A DNA stretch of 64,000 nucleotides from Pseudomonas sp. HR96 (GTDB taxonomy: Bacteria > Pseudomonadota > Gammaproteobacteria > Pseudomonadales > Pseudomonadaceae), in NCBI RefSeq assembly GCF_034059295.1, contig NZ_CP139141.1:3703001-3767000 (forward strand), in the 5' to 3' direction. The notes beneath the pieces were generated by a model. The model was not told the DNA's origin. It saw only the letters and a program-made list of their open reading frames with translations, and ran no database searches. This document shows, piece after piece, positions 50,529-59,509 of the stretch. A program made the position numbers and the translations under genes. How positions within the stretch are numbered: the first letter of the stretch is position 1; every line of letters starts with the position of its first letter.

Positions 50529-52017
50529 GCAAGCTATCTCAAAGATGTACAAACAGCGCTCGCTGCACCGCTGGCACCCATTTTGGCTGGTTTGAATTCG
50601 AAAACTCTTCCCTCATTTCACGTCTTCTTCAATCTTCGCTCTAAAATGGGCATCAAGTACTGCAATATTTTCGGCATAGTATGGATAGGAATTTGGCTAC
50701 ACGCAAAAAATAACGCCATGCCAGGTGAAAGCGACGCACCTAAAACCGACCAGAGCAGACCGACATTACGATTACCAGCATTTAACCCCATAGTTAATCT
50801 TTGGCAAAAATCCCCCGGATAGACCAAGCACATCAATACTTGGGATAATGCATTTAAAAAGTACGCGACGCCTACTAGAGCCAGCACCCATAAAGGATCA
50901 GAAAGAATGGCCGCTTGCAGCCCAGCCATTGTGCCGAGAGCGAATACAAATAATGCACAGACTATTCCGCCATCAATCACGAATGGATAACTCTGCACAA
51001 TCCGAAACGCAAATTTGCGCGTCAACCAAGCTATGGCTTGAGCAGCTACAAGCAGAAAAGCAAGTTTCAAGCCCAATGCCAGCGGATCAATCACCACATC
51101 CAGTTCCGCTGCCAAAAAAGTCACCAAAAGCGGTGCCGTGAGTGGCACTAATAGCATGGAACTGAGCGAGGTCACCAATGACATTGACGGATCAAGCCCC
51201 AACATTCTACATACTGCAGCATTGCCACTTGCAGGCGGAGATGCGTAAGCCAAGGCAACCGCCATCGACAGCTCCCACTCCCCCGTAACAATCATACAGA
51301 GCATGCCAAATGCTACCGGATATCCGACTACCATAACCAGGGGAAAAGCGATAGATATCTTCAAGTCTCTGGCTGCTCGCCAAAACAAATTGGTTTCTAC
51401 TCGCAGCAACGTCCCCAAGACAAAAACAAAAACCATCAGGGGTAAAAAAGGTCTTGCCAAATCTGCCATGGGCGGCGCCAGGATACCAATAATACATCCT
51501 GATGCGAGGACGGTTGGGCCCCTGCGGCTTATCCAACTGAAAAAGCTAATCATTCGACCATCAACCTTTATAGGTGCCTGTCAAAATTCGGTAACCACAG
51601 GATTTGTAGATGGCGGCGGAGAGTTCCTGGATTGCCTGACCACTATCTTCCCGTCAATAATTACCAGATTTCAACGCCGATGCACCGGGATGCTGCCTTT
51701 TGACTTACCGAAGATTGCCGGCGGCGGTCAGCGATGAATTATGCAGTCAGACACCATGAGCGTTGTCGCCAGAACTACGAAGACAGCACCATACCCCTGC
51801 CCCTATAAGTTTTCAGCACCCAAACAGACAATCAGAAAGATCCTACAAAAAGAGGTAAACTTTCCTACGAGCAAAATTAGTTATCTCGCTTCAACGGCAA
51901 CGCCTAATTACCACGAGTTACGAAAAGAATCCGCAAGCCAAATAAACGCAGCCCGCAACCTCCATACCACGGCCAATACACTTTTGGATAAGCTCGGGCC
52001 AGTGTGATATGTCCTAG
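50529..52017. mobile_element. AT-rich 1.49 kb insertion carrying one transporter gene
   Basis: The DNA between the two 51-bp repeats is clearly AT-richer than both flanks. It contains one complete gene (BASS transporter, minus strand) and about 460 bp (51554-52017) in which I see no convincing gene on either strand. No integrase, transposase or terminal inverted repeat is visible, so it must move in trans or have arrived by another recombination route. Confidence 0.65.
50618..51553 (-). CDS. BASS-family (bile acid:Na+ symporter-like) transporter
   Basis: A 311-residue protein with about ten membrane helices. Features of the BASS fold include the paired crossover segments ASPPASGNAAVCRMLGLDPS (about 105-125) and MGLNAGNRNVGLLWSVLG (about 254-271). 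Codon use is AT-rich, unlike the neighbouring genes, consistent with recent transfer. It is the only gene of the insertion bounded by 51-bp repeats. The substrate (organic acid or similar) is unknown. Confidence 0.75.
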   Translation of the reverse strand: MISFFSWISRRGPTVLASGCIIGILAPPMADLARPFLPLMVFVFVLGTLLRVETNLFWRAARDLKISIAFPLVMVVGYPVAFGMLCMIVTGEWELSMAVALAYASPPASGNAAVCRMLGLDPSMSLVTSLSSMLLVPLTAPLLVTFLAAELDVVIDPLALGLKLAFLLVAAQAIAWLTRKFAFRIVQSYPFVIDGGIVCALFVFALGTMAGLQAAILSDPLWVLALVGVAYFLNALSQVLMCLVYPGDFCQRLTMGLNAGNRNVGLLWSVLGASLSPGMALFFACSQIPIHTMPKILQYLMPILERRLKKT

Positions 52018-52068
52018 GGCTAAAGCCGAAAATGCTGGCCGATCGCTTCGGCCAGCCGTTCGCAGGCT
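52018..52068. repeat. 51-bp direct repeat, right copy
   Basis: Identical to 50478-50528. Here it forms the genuine 3' end of the lysR gene, which continues without a break to the right, so this is likely the original site and the left copy the duplicate, or vice versa for the YncE-like stop. Confidence 0.85.
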
Positions 52069-52871
52069 TGATCCACCCCCGAGGGCGCACGCAGCAACAC
52101 CACTTCGTGCTCGGCGATGGCGGGCAGCCCGTCCAGCAGGCGCATGCGCGGGCTGACGTAGGCGCGGTCCATCAGGCCGACGGCCAGGCCGGCCTCGACG
52201 CAGGCGCCGATGGCCTGGCTGGACGGGCTGTCGAGCACCACCCGCCATTCCCGGCCAGCGCTTTGCAGGGCCTGCAGCATGGCGCGTCGGTATGGGCAGT
52301 CGGCGCCGTACAGGGCCAGGGGCAACGGCCGTTGGTGCTCGGCCTGGCCGGCCAGTGCGGCGACCCACACCGGCGCGGCGGCGCACAGCACCTGGGCCGC
52401 CTCGCTGGCGTCCTGACGGGGCCGCGCCATGACCACCATGTCCAGCTTGCCGCCCAGCACCTGCTCGCGCAGCGAATAGCTGGGCGCGGTGGTGACTTCA
52501 AGAATCACCGCCGGCCAATGGGCGGCGAACAGCGGCAGGATGTCGCCAATCACGTGGGCGGCGTATTCGTCCGGCACCCCGAGTTTGATCCGCCCAGCCA
52601 GCTGCGCGCCGTGCAGGTCGGCGACGATGCGGTCGTGGGTGTGCAGCAGCTCGGCGGTGGCCGCCAGCAGGCGTTCGCCCAGGGCGGTGACGCTGACCGC
52701 CTGGTTGTCGCGCTCCAGCAGGCGGCCGCCGGCGACGGCCTCCAGGCGCTGGATATGCACGCTGATGGCGGCCGGGCTCTTGTGCAGGTACTGGGCCGCT
52801 GCGCGGAACTTGCCGATGCGCGCCACGGCGTGGAAGGTGCGCACCAGCTCGATGTCGAGGGTCGGTAACAT
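52020..52871 (-). CDS. LysR-family transcriptional regulator
   Basis: A 283-residue LysR regulator: winged helix (ELVRTFHAVARIGKFRAAAQ, YLHKSPAAISVHIQRLEAVA) and effector domain. The last residues (GQHFRL) lie in the 51-bp repeat. It is divergent from the DMT exporter gene at 52946, with 74 bp between the starts, which makes exporter control likely; LysR/DMT or LysR/LysE pairs are common. The effector is unknown. Confidence 0.85.
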   Translation of the reverse strand: MLPTLDIELVRTFHAVARIGKFRAAAQYLHKSPAAISVHIQRLEAVAGGRLLERDNQAVSVTALGERLLAATAELLHTHDRIVADLHGAQLAGRIKLGVPDEYAAHVIGDILPLFAAHWPAVILEVTTAPSYSLREQVLGGKLDMVVMARPRQDASEAAQVLCAAAPVWVAALAGQAEHQRPLPLALYGADCPYRRAMLQALQSAGREWRVVLDSPSSQAIGACVEAGLAVGLMDRAYVSPRMRLLDGLPAIAEHEVVLLRAPSGVDQACERLAEAIGQHFRL

Positions 52872-52945
52872 GGTTTCGTTTTCGTGAACGACTCAAGCAA
52901 TTAATTTTGATTTATCAGACTAGCTCAGAGGCCTAGGCTAAGGCC

Positions 52946-53893
52946 ATGACTATCAGCCCTGACCTGACCAACGCCAGCCAATCCCCGCCCCGCCGCCAGC
53001 GCCGCCCCTGGCACCGCGCCGTGCCCTTGCCGCTGCTGGAGGCGGGCCTGGTGCTGACCTGGAGCTCGGGCTTCGTCGGCGCGCGCTTTTCCCTGGACTA
53101 TGCCCCGGCGTTTCTGGCGGTGTTCTGGCGCTGCGTGCTGGTGACCCTGCTGCTCACCCCGCTGGCCTGGGCGGGGCTGCGGCGGGCTTCGCCCAAGGCG
53201 TTGCTGCACAACGCCGGCATCGGCCTGCTGGCCATGGCCGGCTACCTGTGCGGGGTGGTCGGGGGTATCGCCCTGGGCGTGCCGGCCGGCCTCGCGGCGC
53301 TGGTGGCCGATCTGCTGCCGGTGGGGGTGGCGCTGCTCAGCGTGGTGCTGCTGGGCCAGCGTTTGCCGGGGCAGGCCTGGGCGGGGCTGGCCATCGGCAG
53401 CTGCGGCGTGCTGCTGGTGACCCACGGCGCCCTGGCCTTGGGGCATGCGCCGCTGTGGGCCTATGGCCTGCCGTTGCTGGGCATGCTGTCGCTGGCGTTC
53501 GCCACCCTTTGGCAGCAGCGCCTGGGTGAAGGTGCAGCGCTGGGGCCGGCGGTCAATCTGTGGTTGCAGTGTGGGGTGTCGGCGCTGGCCTTTGCCGTGG
53601 TGCAAAGTGTGCAGGGCGGGCAAGGAGGCCTGTCGCCATTGCCCACGGCAGGTTTTGCCCTGAGTGTGCTGTGGACCGCCGCGCTTTCGACCTTGGGCGG
53701 CTACGGCCTGTACTGGGTGTGCCTGGCGCGCGCGGGGCATACGCGGGTGGCCAGTGTGCTGTTTCTGAGCCCCGGGGTGACCTTGCTGTGGGGCTGGTGC
53801 ATGTTCGGCGAGCCGTTGTCGTGGGCGATGCTGGCGGGTACGGCGGTGAGCGCCGGGGGGATCTGGCTGGTGCTGCGCGGGCAGCACGGCTAG
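52946..53893 (+). CDS. EamA/DMT-family exporter
   Basis: A 315-residue membrane protein with ten helices in two EamA repeats. The first begins LEAGLVLTWSSGFVGARFSL, and the second covers the C-terminal half (WTAALSTLGGYGLYWVCLAR, LFLSPGVTLLWGWCMFGEPL). It is probably an amino-acid or metabolite exporter regulated by the divergent LysR. A hairpin follows the gene. Confidence 0.85.
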   Translation: MTISPDLTNASQSPPRRQRRPWHRAVPLPLLEAGLVLTWSSGFVGARFSLDYAPAFLAVFWRCVLVTLLLTPLAWAGLRRASPKALLHNAGIGLLAMAGYLCGVVGGIALGVPAGLAALVADLLPVGVALLSVVLLGQRLPGQAWAGLAIGSCGVLLVTHGALALGHAPLWAYGLPLLGMLSLAFATLWQQRLGEGAALGPAVNLWLQCGVSALAFAVVQSVQGGQGGLSPLPTAGFALSVLWTAALSTLGGYGLYWVCLARAGHTRVASVLFLSPGVTLLWGWCMFGEPLSWAMLAGTAVSAGGIWLVLRGQHG

Positions 53894-53908
53894 GCCATCG
53901 GCCGCCCG

Positions 53909-53946
53909 CTCCCACGTCGTGGGGTGCTGCGCCTTCGACGTGGGAG
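53909..53946. terminator. Hairpin between convergent genes
   Basis: CTCCCACGTCG (53909-53919) and CGACGTGGGAG (53936-53946) form a perfect 11-bp stem with a 16-base loop, in the 168-bp gap between the convergent exporter and hydrolase genes. There is no U-tract. It may stop transcription from both sides or be a REP-like palindrome. Confidence 0.45.
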
Positions 53947-54061
53947 GGGCATGGACCCGAGAGGCCGCAGGCCGGTGTGATCTTCGATCAGATCCAGGGC
54001 CTGACCTGGAATGCAATCACGGCCACCACTAGCCGCCCGCGCGGGGTGAGCCGCAGCGCTG

Positions 54062-55051
54062 TCAGCCCTGGATGAACGCCAGCAGATCGGCATTGATCAC
54101 ATCGGCATGGGTGGTGCACATGCCATGGGGGTAGCCTTTGTACACTTTCAGGGTGCCGTGCTTGACCAGCTTGATCGACAGTTCGGCCGAGTCGGCGATG
54201 GGCACGATCTGGTCGTCGTCGCCGTGCAGGATCAGCACCGGCACGTCGATAGCCTTCAGGTCTTCGGTGAAGTCGGTCTCGGAGAAGGCCTTGATGCAGT
54301 CGTAGTGCGCCTTGATGCCGCCGGCCATGCCCTGGCGCCACCAGTTTTCGGTGACCCCGTCGAGCACCTTCACGCCTTCGCGGTTGAAGCCGTAGAACGG
54401 AATCGGCACTTCCTTGTAGAACTGCGCGCGGTTGGCCGCCAGGGACGTGCGAAAGCCGTCGAACACCTCGATCGGCAGGCCGCCCGGGTTGGCAGCGGTC
54501 TTGAGCATGAGCGGCGGTACTGCGCCGATCAGCACCGCCTTGGCCACATGGCCGGCGCCGTGGCGGGCGACATAGCGCGCCACTTCGCCGCCCCCGGTGG
54601 AGTGGCCGATGTGCACGGCATTGGTCAGTTTGAGGTGAGCCACCAGCGCGGCGACGTCGGCGGCGTAGGTGTCCATGTCGTTGCCATGGGCGGTCTGGGT
54701 CGAGCGACCATGGCCACGGCGGTCGTGGGCGATGACGCGGTAGCCCTTGGAGAGGAAGAACAGCATCTGTGCGTCCCAGTCGTCGCTGCTCAGCGGCCAG
54801 CCGTGGTGGAACACGATCGGTTGCCCGCTGCCCCAATCCTTGTAGAAGATTTCGGTGCCGTCAGCGGTGGTGAAGGTGGTCATGGCGTCTTTCCCTTTGT
54901 GCGAGGTGGAAGCGGCGTTGGAGGTGGCAGCGGCCTGGGCGGAACCTGCGCCCATCACCATAGCTGAAAGGGAACCGGCCGCCAGTGCGGCGGCACTGGC
55001 CTTGAGTACTTGGCGACGCGAGCTCGATGTTGCCTGGGTTTGTTCGGACAC
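54062..55051 (-). CDS. Exported non-haem chloroperoxidase-like alpha/beta hydrolase
   Basis: A 329-residue alpha/beta hydrolase with an N-terminal twin-arginine signal ([18 protein letters not shown]). The enzyme part starts near residue 57 ([18 protein letters not shown]), the usual start of cofactor-free haloperoxidase/arylesterase proteins. The nucleophile is Ser151 in GHSTGGG; the Asp is in HGDDDQIVP and the His in YPHGMC. Export is uncommon for this family. A two-component system follows on the same strand and another exported hydrolase lies beyond it. Confidence 0.85.
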   Translation of the reverse strand: MSEQTQATSSSRRQVLKASAAALAAGSLSAMVMGAGSAQAAATSNAASTSHKGKDAMTTFTTADGTEIFYKDWGSGQPIVFHHGWPLSSDDWDAQMLFFLSKGYRVIAHDRRGHGRSTQTAHGNDMDTYAADVAALVAHLKLTNAVHIGHSTGGGEVARYVARHGAGHVAKAVLIGAVPPLMLKTAANPGGLPIEVFDGFRTSLAANRAQFYKEVPIPFYGFNREGVKVLDGVTENWWRQGMAGGIKAHYDCIKAFSETDFTEDLKAIDVPVLILHGDDDQIVPIADSAELSIKLVKHGTLKVYKGYPHGMCTTHADVINADLLAFIQG

Positions 55052-55129
55052 AAGGCTTCCCCATTCGGTGGTGGGATGAATGATTCAGAGGTACGGTCAA
55101 CGGTACCCCTTAAGCCGGCCCGGCGGTCT

Positions 55130-56431
55130 TTAAGCGTTCTGAAATGAGCTGAAGCGCAATTGCACAGCCAGGCCCCCGCCCTCCCGGGGCGCCAGCAGCA
55201 GTTGCGCGCCCAGCGCCTGCGCCAGCTGCTGGGCGATCGCCAGGCCCAGGCCGCTGCCGCCGCTCTCGCGGTTGCGCGAGTTTTCCAGGCGGTAGAACGG
55301 TTTGAGCACCTCGCCCAGGTGCTCGGCGGCGATGCCCGGGCCGCGGTCGAGGATCTCGATCACCACGCCCCGGGCATCGGCGCGCACGTGCAGCTCGGCG
55401 GCGCCGGCGAACTTCAGGGCATTGTCCAGCAGGTTGACGAGGATGCGCCGCAGCGCGTGGGGGCGAGTGTCCAGCACCACGGCGCTGGTGCCTTGCAGGC
55501 TTACCGGCTTGTCGAGGTCCTGGTAGTCGAACACCAGGCTCTGCACGAAGGCGTCCAGGTGAATGCGCCGCGCCGGCTCGCTGGCCTCGTGGCTGCCGCG
55601 GGCGTAGGCCAGGCCTTCGCGAACCAGCTGCTCGATCTCGCCCAGGTCGTGCCAGAGTTTGTCCTTCTCGGGAGATGGCTCCATGAATTCGGCGCGCAGT
55701 TTCATCCGCGTGATGGGCGTCTGCAGGTCGTGGGCGATGGCGCCGAGCATGTGCATGCGCTCTTTGAGCGACTCGGCGATGCGCCGCTGCATGGCGTTGA
55801 AGGCCGCCGCCGCGTGGGCCACTTCCCGCGGGCCCTGTTCGGCCAAGGGTGCGCCGGGCTGGTTGGGGTCCAGCTGCTCGGCGGCCCTGGCCAGACGGGC
55901 CAAGGGGCGGATGGCCAGGCGCACGGCCAGGCCGGTGCACAGTAACAGCAGCAGCAGTTGCACCGCCAGCGCCGTGGGCAGCCACAGCGCCAGCGGCAGG
56001 TCCAGGGGCTGCACATCAAGGGTGACCGGCGCGCCGTCGGTCAGGCGCAAATGCACCTCGAAGTGCAACACCGGCCCCGGCACGCGGCTGAAGCTCAACG
56101 GGTAGCGGGTGCCGAGTGCCTGGGCGATGGCGGCCGCAGCCGGGATGCCGGCCGGGTCGAGCGCTTGGCCCGGGCTGCCCTCGCCCAGCTGCAAACGGTA
56201 GCTGCGACCCTGCAGGCGCTCGAGCCAGGCGCCCCGCTCGGCGGCCGGCAGGCGATCGAGCACCGCCACGCTGACGCCCACCTCGCGCTCGATGATGCTG
56301 TTGATCATGCTCGACGAGCTCTGGTAGCGCTCGTAGAACTGCGCGGCGAACGACAGGGCGTAGGCCAGCAGCAGGCCCAGTAGAAAGATCAGCGACAGCT
56401 GCCCACTCAGGGTCCCCGGCCAGCGCTTCAT
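55130..56431 (-). CDS. Two-component sensor histidine kinase (EnvZ/PfeS-like)
   Basis: A 433-residue membrane kinase. Helices at about 13-30 and 152-173 bracket a periplasmic domain of about 120 residues; then a HAMP linker, HisKA with His234 in GAIAHDLQTP, and HATPase_c with N-box LLDNALKFAG and G-boxes DRGPGI and GGSGLGL. The ATG at 56431 overlaps the stop of the response-regulator gene (ATGA), so the two are coupled. The upstream frame is a shadow of the regulator gene. The signal is unknown. Confidence 0.9.
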   Translation of the reverse strand: MKRWPGTLSGQLSLIFLLGLLLAYALSFAAQFYERYQSSSSMINSIIEREVGVSVAVLDRLPAAERGAWLERLQGRSYRLQLGEGSPGQALDPAGIPAAAAIAQALGTRYPLSFSRVPGPVLHFEVHLRLTDGAPVTLDVQPLDLPLALWLPTALAVQLLLLLLCTGLAVRLAIRPLARLARAAEQLDPNQPGAPLAEQGPREVAHAAAAFNAMQRRIAESLKERMHMLGAIAHDLQTPITRMKLRAEFMEPSPEKDKLWHDLGEIEQLVREGLAYARGSHEASEPARRIHLDAFVQSLVFDYQDLDKPVSLQGTSAVVLDTRPHALRRILVNLLDNALKFAGAAELHVRADARGVVIEILDRGPGIAAEHLGEVLKPFYRLENSRNRESGGSGLGLAIAQQLAQALGAQLLLAPREGGGLAVQLRFSSFQNA

Positions 56432-57168
56432 GCGCCGCCCGCTTCGGCGCGCACGGCCATGGCGAAGACATAGCCCTCGCTGCGCACGGTCTTGATGAAG
56501 GCGGGCTCGCGGGCGTCGTCGAGCAGGCGCTGGCGCAGGCGGCTGACCAGCAGGTCGATGGAGCGGTCGAACAGCTCGGCGTCGCGGCCCTGGGTCAGGT
56601 TGAGCAGCTGGTCGCGGCTGAGCACGTGCTGCGGGTGGTCGAGAAACACCTTGAGCAGCCGGTATTCCGCGCCGCTCAGGGCCACCAGGGTGCCGGCGGC
56701 GTCCAGCAGATGGCGCGCCACGGTGTCCAGCCGCCAGGGCCCGAAGGCCAGCAGGGCGCCGCTCGGCGGGGTCGCCAGGTTGGGCGGCAGCATGCGCGTG
56801 CGGCGCAACACGGCGTTGATCCGCGCCAGCAGCTCGCGGGCGGAGAACGGCTTGGTCAGGTAATCGTCGGCGCCCATTTCCAGGCCGACGATGCGGTCGG
56901 TCTGGTCGTCGCGAGCGGTCAGCATCAATACCGGCGTGGCCCTGTGCTTGCCGGCGCGCAGCTCGCGGCACAGCTGCAGGCCATCGTCGCCAGGGAGCAT
57001 GATGTCGAGCACGATCAGGTCGACCGGGTTGGCCTCGAGAAATCGGCGCATCTGCCTGCCGTCGGCGACCACCGAGGCGCGCAGGCCGTTCTTCTTCAGG
57101 TAGCCGCCGATCAGCTCGCGGATCTCGCGGTCGTCGTCGACGATCAGGATATGGTCAACGTGGTCCAT
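56428..57168 (-). CDS. OmpR-family response regulator
   Basis: A 246-residue regulator. The receiver domain has the acidic pocket VDDDRE (9-14), phosphoacceptor Asp55 (VLDIMLPG) and Lys in LTKPFS. The winged-helix DNA-binding domain at the C-terminus contains GAEYRLLKVFLDHPQHVLSR and RLRQRLLDD. It is first in an operon with its kinase and divergent from the hydrolase at 57379. Control of one or both flanking exported hydrolase genes is a reasonable inference. Confidence 0.9.
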   Translation of the reverse strand: MDHVDHILIVDDDREIRELIGGYLKKNGLRASVVADGRQMRRFLEANPVDLIVLDIMLPGDDGLQLCRELRAGKHRATPVLMLTARDDQTDRIVGLEMGADDYLTKPFSARELLARINAVLRRTRMLPPNLATPPSGALLAFGPWRLDTVARHLLDAAGTLVALSGAEYRLLKVFLDHPQHVLSRDQLLNLTQGRDAELFDRSIDLLVSRLRQRLLDDAREPAFIKTVRSEGYVFAMAVRAEAGGA

Positions 57169-57378
57169 TCGCGCTCCAGGGGGCAGTGATCGGGTCCGAT
57201 TCTAACGGCCGACCGGCGCCGCCAGTGACGGCTTTGTATCGCAGTGTATCCAGCCCGGCGGGCGACACAGAACATTTCAATAGGCCCGCCTGCGGACACA
57301 GTGCAGATACCTCACAAGCGCTCAATAGCCTCAACGCCACACACCGATTGCACTGACCCCACCGATAGAGGCCCCACC

Positions 57379-58152
57379 ATGAACATTCTGCACAAGGCTG
57401 CATTCACCCTCCTTGCCAGCGCCGCCCTCGCCTGCGGCGTGGCCCAGGCCGCCCAGGCCGCCCCCGTAAAAAACATCGTGCTGGTCCACGGCGCCTTCGT
57501 CACCGGCGCCGGCTGGAAGCCGGTGTACGACATCCTCAGCAAAGACGGCTACCACGTCTCGGTGGCCGAGCACCCCCTGACCTCGTTCGCCGACGACGTC
57601 ACCGCCGTCAAGCGTATCGTCGATGCCCAGGACGGCCCGACCATTCTGGTCGGCCACAGCTACGGCGGCGCGATCATCACCGACGTCGGCAACGCGCCGC
57701 AGGTAAAGGGCCTGGTGTACATCGCCGCCCACGCCCTGGACCAGGGCGAAACCGAAGCGGGCAACGGCAAGCTTTACCCCAACGCCACCAAGGCGGTGAA
57801 AAAGACCGCCGACGGTTTCCTCTACCTCGACCCGGCCGCCTACCCGGCCGACTTCGCCGCCGACCTGCCCAAGGCCCAGGCCGCCTTCGAGGCGCAGAGC
57901 CAGGCGCTGACCAACAGCAGCGTGTTCACCACCCCGGCCGGCGCTCCGGCCTGGAAGACCAAGCCCAGCTGGTACGCCGTGGCCAAGGCCGACCGCATCA
58001 TCAACCCGGACCTGGAACGCCTGTATGCCCAGCGTGCCCACAGCCATACCATCGAAGTGGATGGCGCCAGCCACTCGGTCTACGAGTCGCACCCCAAGGA
58101 GGTCGCCGCACTGATCGAACAGGCCGCGCTGCACGCCGAGGATGGGCAGTAA
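57379..58152 (+). CDS. Exported alpha/beta hydrolase
   Basis: A 257-residue protein with a signal peptide (about 1-28, AALACGVAQAAQAA). The hydrolase core has the motif LVHGAFVTGAGW and nucleophile Ser94 in GHSYGGA; the His is probably in GASHSVYESHP. This type resembles periplasmic EstC/salicylate-esterase-like hydrolases. It is divergent from the two-component operon, with about 210 bp between, and is followed directly by the 157-bp tandem repeat array. The substrate is unknown. Confidence 0.8.
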   Translation: MNILHKAAFTLLASAALACGVAQAAQAAPVKNIVLVHGAFVTGAGWKPVYDILSKDGYHVSVAEHPLTSFADDVTAVKRIVDAQDGPTILVGHSYGGAIITDVGNAPQVKGLVYIAAHALDQGETEAGNGKLYPNATKAVKKTADGFLYLDPAAYPADFAADLPKAQAAFEAQSQALTNSSVFTTPAGAPAWKTKPSWYAVAKADRIINPDLERLYAQRAHSHTIEVDGASHSVYESHPKEVAALIEQAALHAEDGQ

Positions 58153-59509
58153 GCCGGGCTTCGCCGGCTCCTACGCCACCTGTGGTGCATCCCGGGCCGA
58201 TGTAGGAGCCGGCGCAGCTGGCGAGCGCATCACCTCGATGACCGGGTGGATGATCTAACGGTATCGCGCCCCATGGCCAATCAAGCCTGCCGTCCGGTGC
58301 TGCCCCGCTCGCCAGCTTCGCCGGCTCCAACGCCATCTGTGGTGCATCCCGGGCCGATGTAGGAGCCGGCGCAGCTGGCGAGCGCATCACTTCGATGACC
58401 GGGATGGATCATCTAACGGTATCGCGCCCCATGGCCAATCAAGCCTGCCGTTCAGGGTTGCCCCGCTCGCCAGCTTCGCCGGCTCCTACGCCACCTGTGG
58501 TGCATCCCGGGCCACAGTAGGAGCCGGCGCAGCTGGCGAGCGCATCACCTCGATGGCCGGGTGGATGATCTATCGGTATCGCGCCCCAGGGCCAATCAAG
58601 CCTGCCGTCCGGTGCTGCCCCGCTCGCCAGCTTCGCCGGCTCCTACGCCATCTGTGGTGCATCCCGGGCCGATGTAGGAGCCGGCGCAGCTGGCGAGCGC
58701 ATCACCTCGATGGCCGGGTGGATGATCTATCGGTATCGCGCCCCAGGGCCAATCAAGCCTGGCGTGCGGTGGTGCTTCACTCGCCAGCTTCGCCGGCTCC
58801 TACGCCACCTGTGGTGCATCCCGAGCCGCTGTAGGAGCCGGCGCAGCTGGCGAGCGCATCACCTCGATGGCCGGGTGGATGATCTATCGGTATCGCGCCC
58901 CAGGGCCAATCAAGCCTGGCGTGCGGTGGTGCTTCACTCGCCAGCTTCGCCGGCTCCTACGCCACCTGTGGTGCATCCCGAGCCGCTGTAGGAGCCGGCG
59001 CAGCTGGTGAGCGCATCACCTCGATGGCCGGGTGGATGATCTATCGGTATCGCGCCCCATGGCCAATCAAGCCTGCCGTCCGGTGCTGCCCCGCTCGCCA
59101 GCTTCGCCGGCTCCAACGCCATCTGTGGTGCATCCCGGGCCGATGTAGGAGCCGGCGCAGCTGGCGAGCGCATCACTTCGATGACCGGGATGGATCATCT
59201 AACGGTATCGCGCCCCATGGCCAATCAAGCCTGCCGTTCAGGGTTGCCCCGCTCGCCAGCTTCGCCGGCTCCTACGCCACCTGTGGTGCATCCCGGGCCA
59301 CAGTAGGAGCCGGCGCAGCTGGCGAGCGCATCACCTCGATGGCCGGGTGGATGATCTATCGGTATCGCGCCCCATGGCCAATCAAGCCTGGCGTGCGGTG
59401 GTGCCCCGCTCGCCAGCTTCGCCGGCTCCTACGCCAGCTGTGGTGCATCCCTGACCGCTGTAGGAGCCGGCGCAGCTGGCGAGCGCATCACCTCGATGGC
59501 CGGGATGGA
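58153..59509. repeat. Nine-copy 157-bp tandem repeat with REP palindromes
   Basis: The motif TAGGAGCCGGCGCAGCTGG recurs at 58203, 58359, 58518, 58675, 58832, 58989, 59146, 59304 and 59461, a period of 156-159 bp. Each unit holds an inverted pair (CGCTCGCCAGCTTCGCCGGC... and its near-complement GCCGGCGCAGCTGGCGAGCG) with 26-base arms, the form of Pseudomonas REP doublets. Units 2-3 are nearly identical to units 7-8, 786-787 bp apart, so a five-unit block was duplicated. The unit edge (ATCTAACGGTATCGCG) matches the 3' end of the adjacent methyltransferase gene. Open frames across it are spurious. Confidence 0.95.

Noticed and set aside
51741..52007. An 88-codon plus-strand frame in the 1.5 kb insertion
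   Set aside because: AT-rich composition with no recognisable motif, ribosome-binding site or coding bias; more likely non-coding.
50529..52017. Insertion sequence
   Set aside because: No transposase and no terminal inverted repeats; the flanking direct repeats (51 bp) are far longer than IS target duplications.
58553..59500. Repeated open frames (WMIYRYRAP...) across the tandem array
   Set aside because: The unit length is not a multiple of three, so the frames rotate between copies; they come from the repeat itself and have no ribosome-binding sites.
58153..59509. Regular spaced repeats as a possible CRISPR array
   Set aside because: The period is 157 bp, the whole unit is conserved rather than only short repeats with variable spacers, and no cas genes are present.
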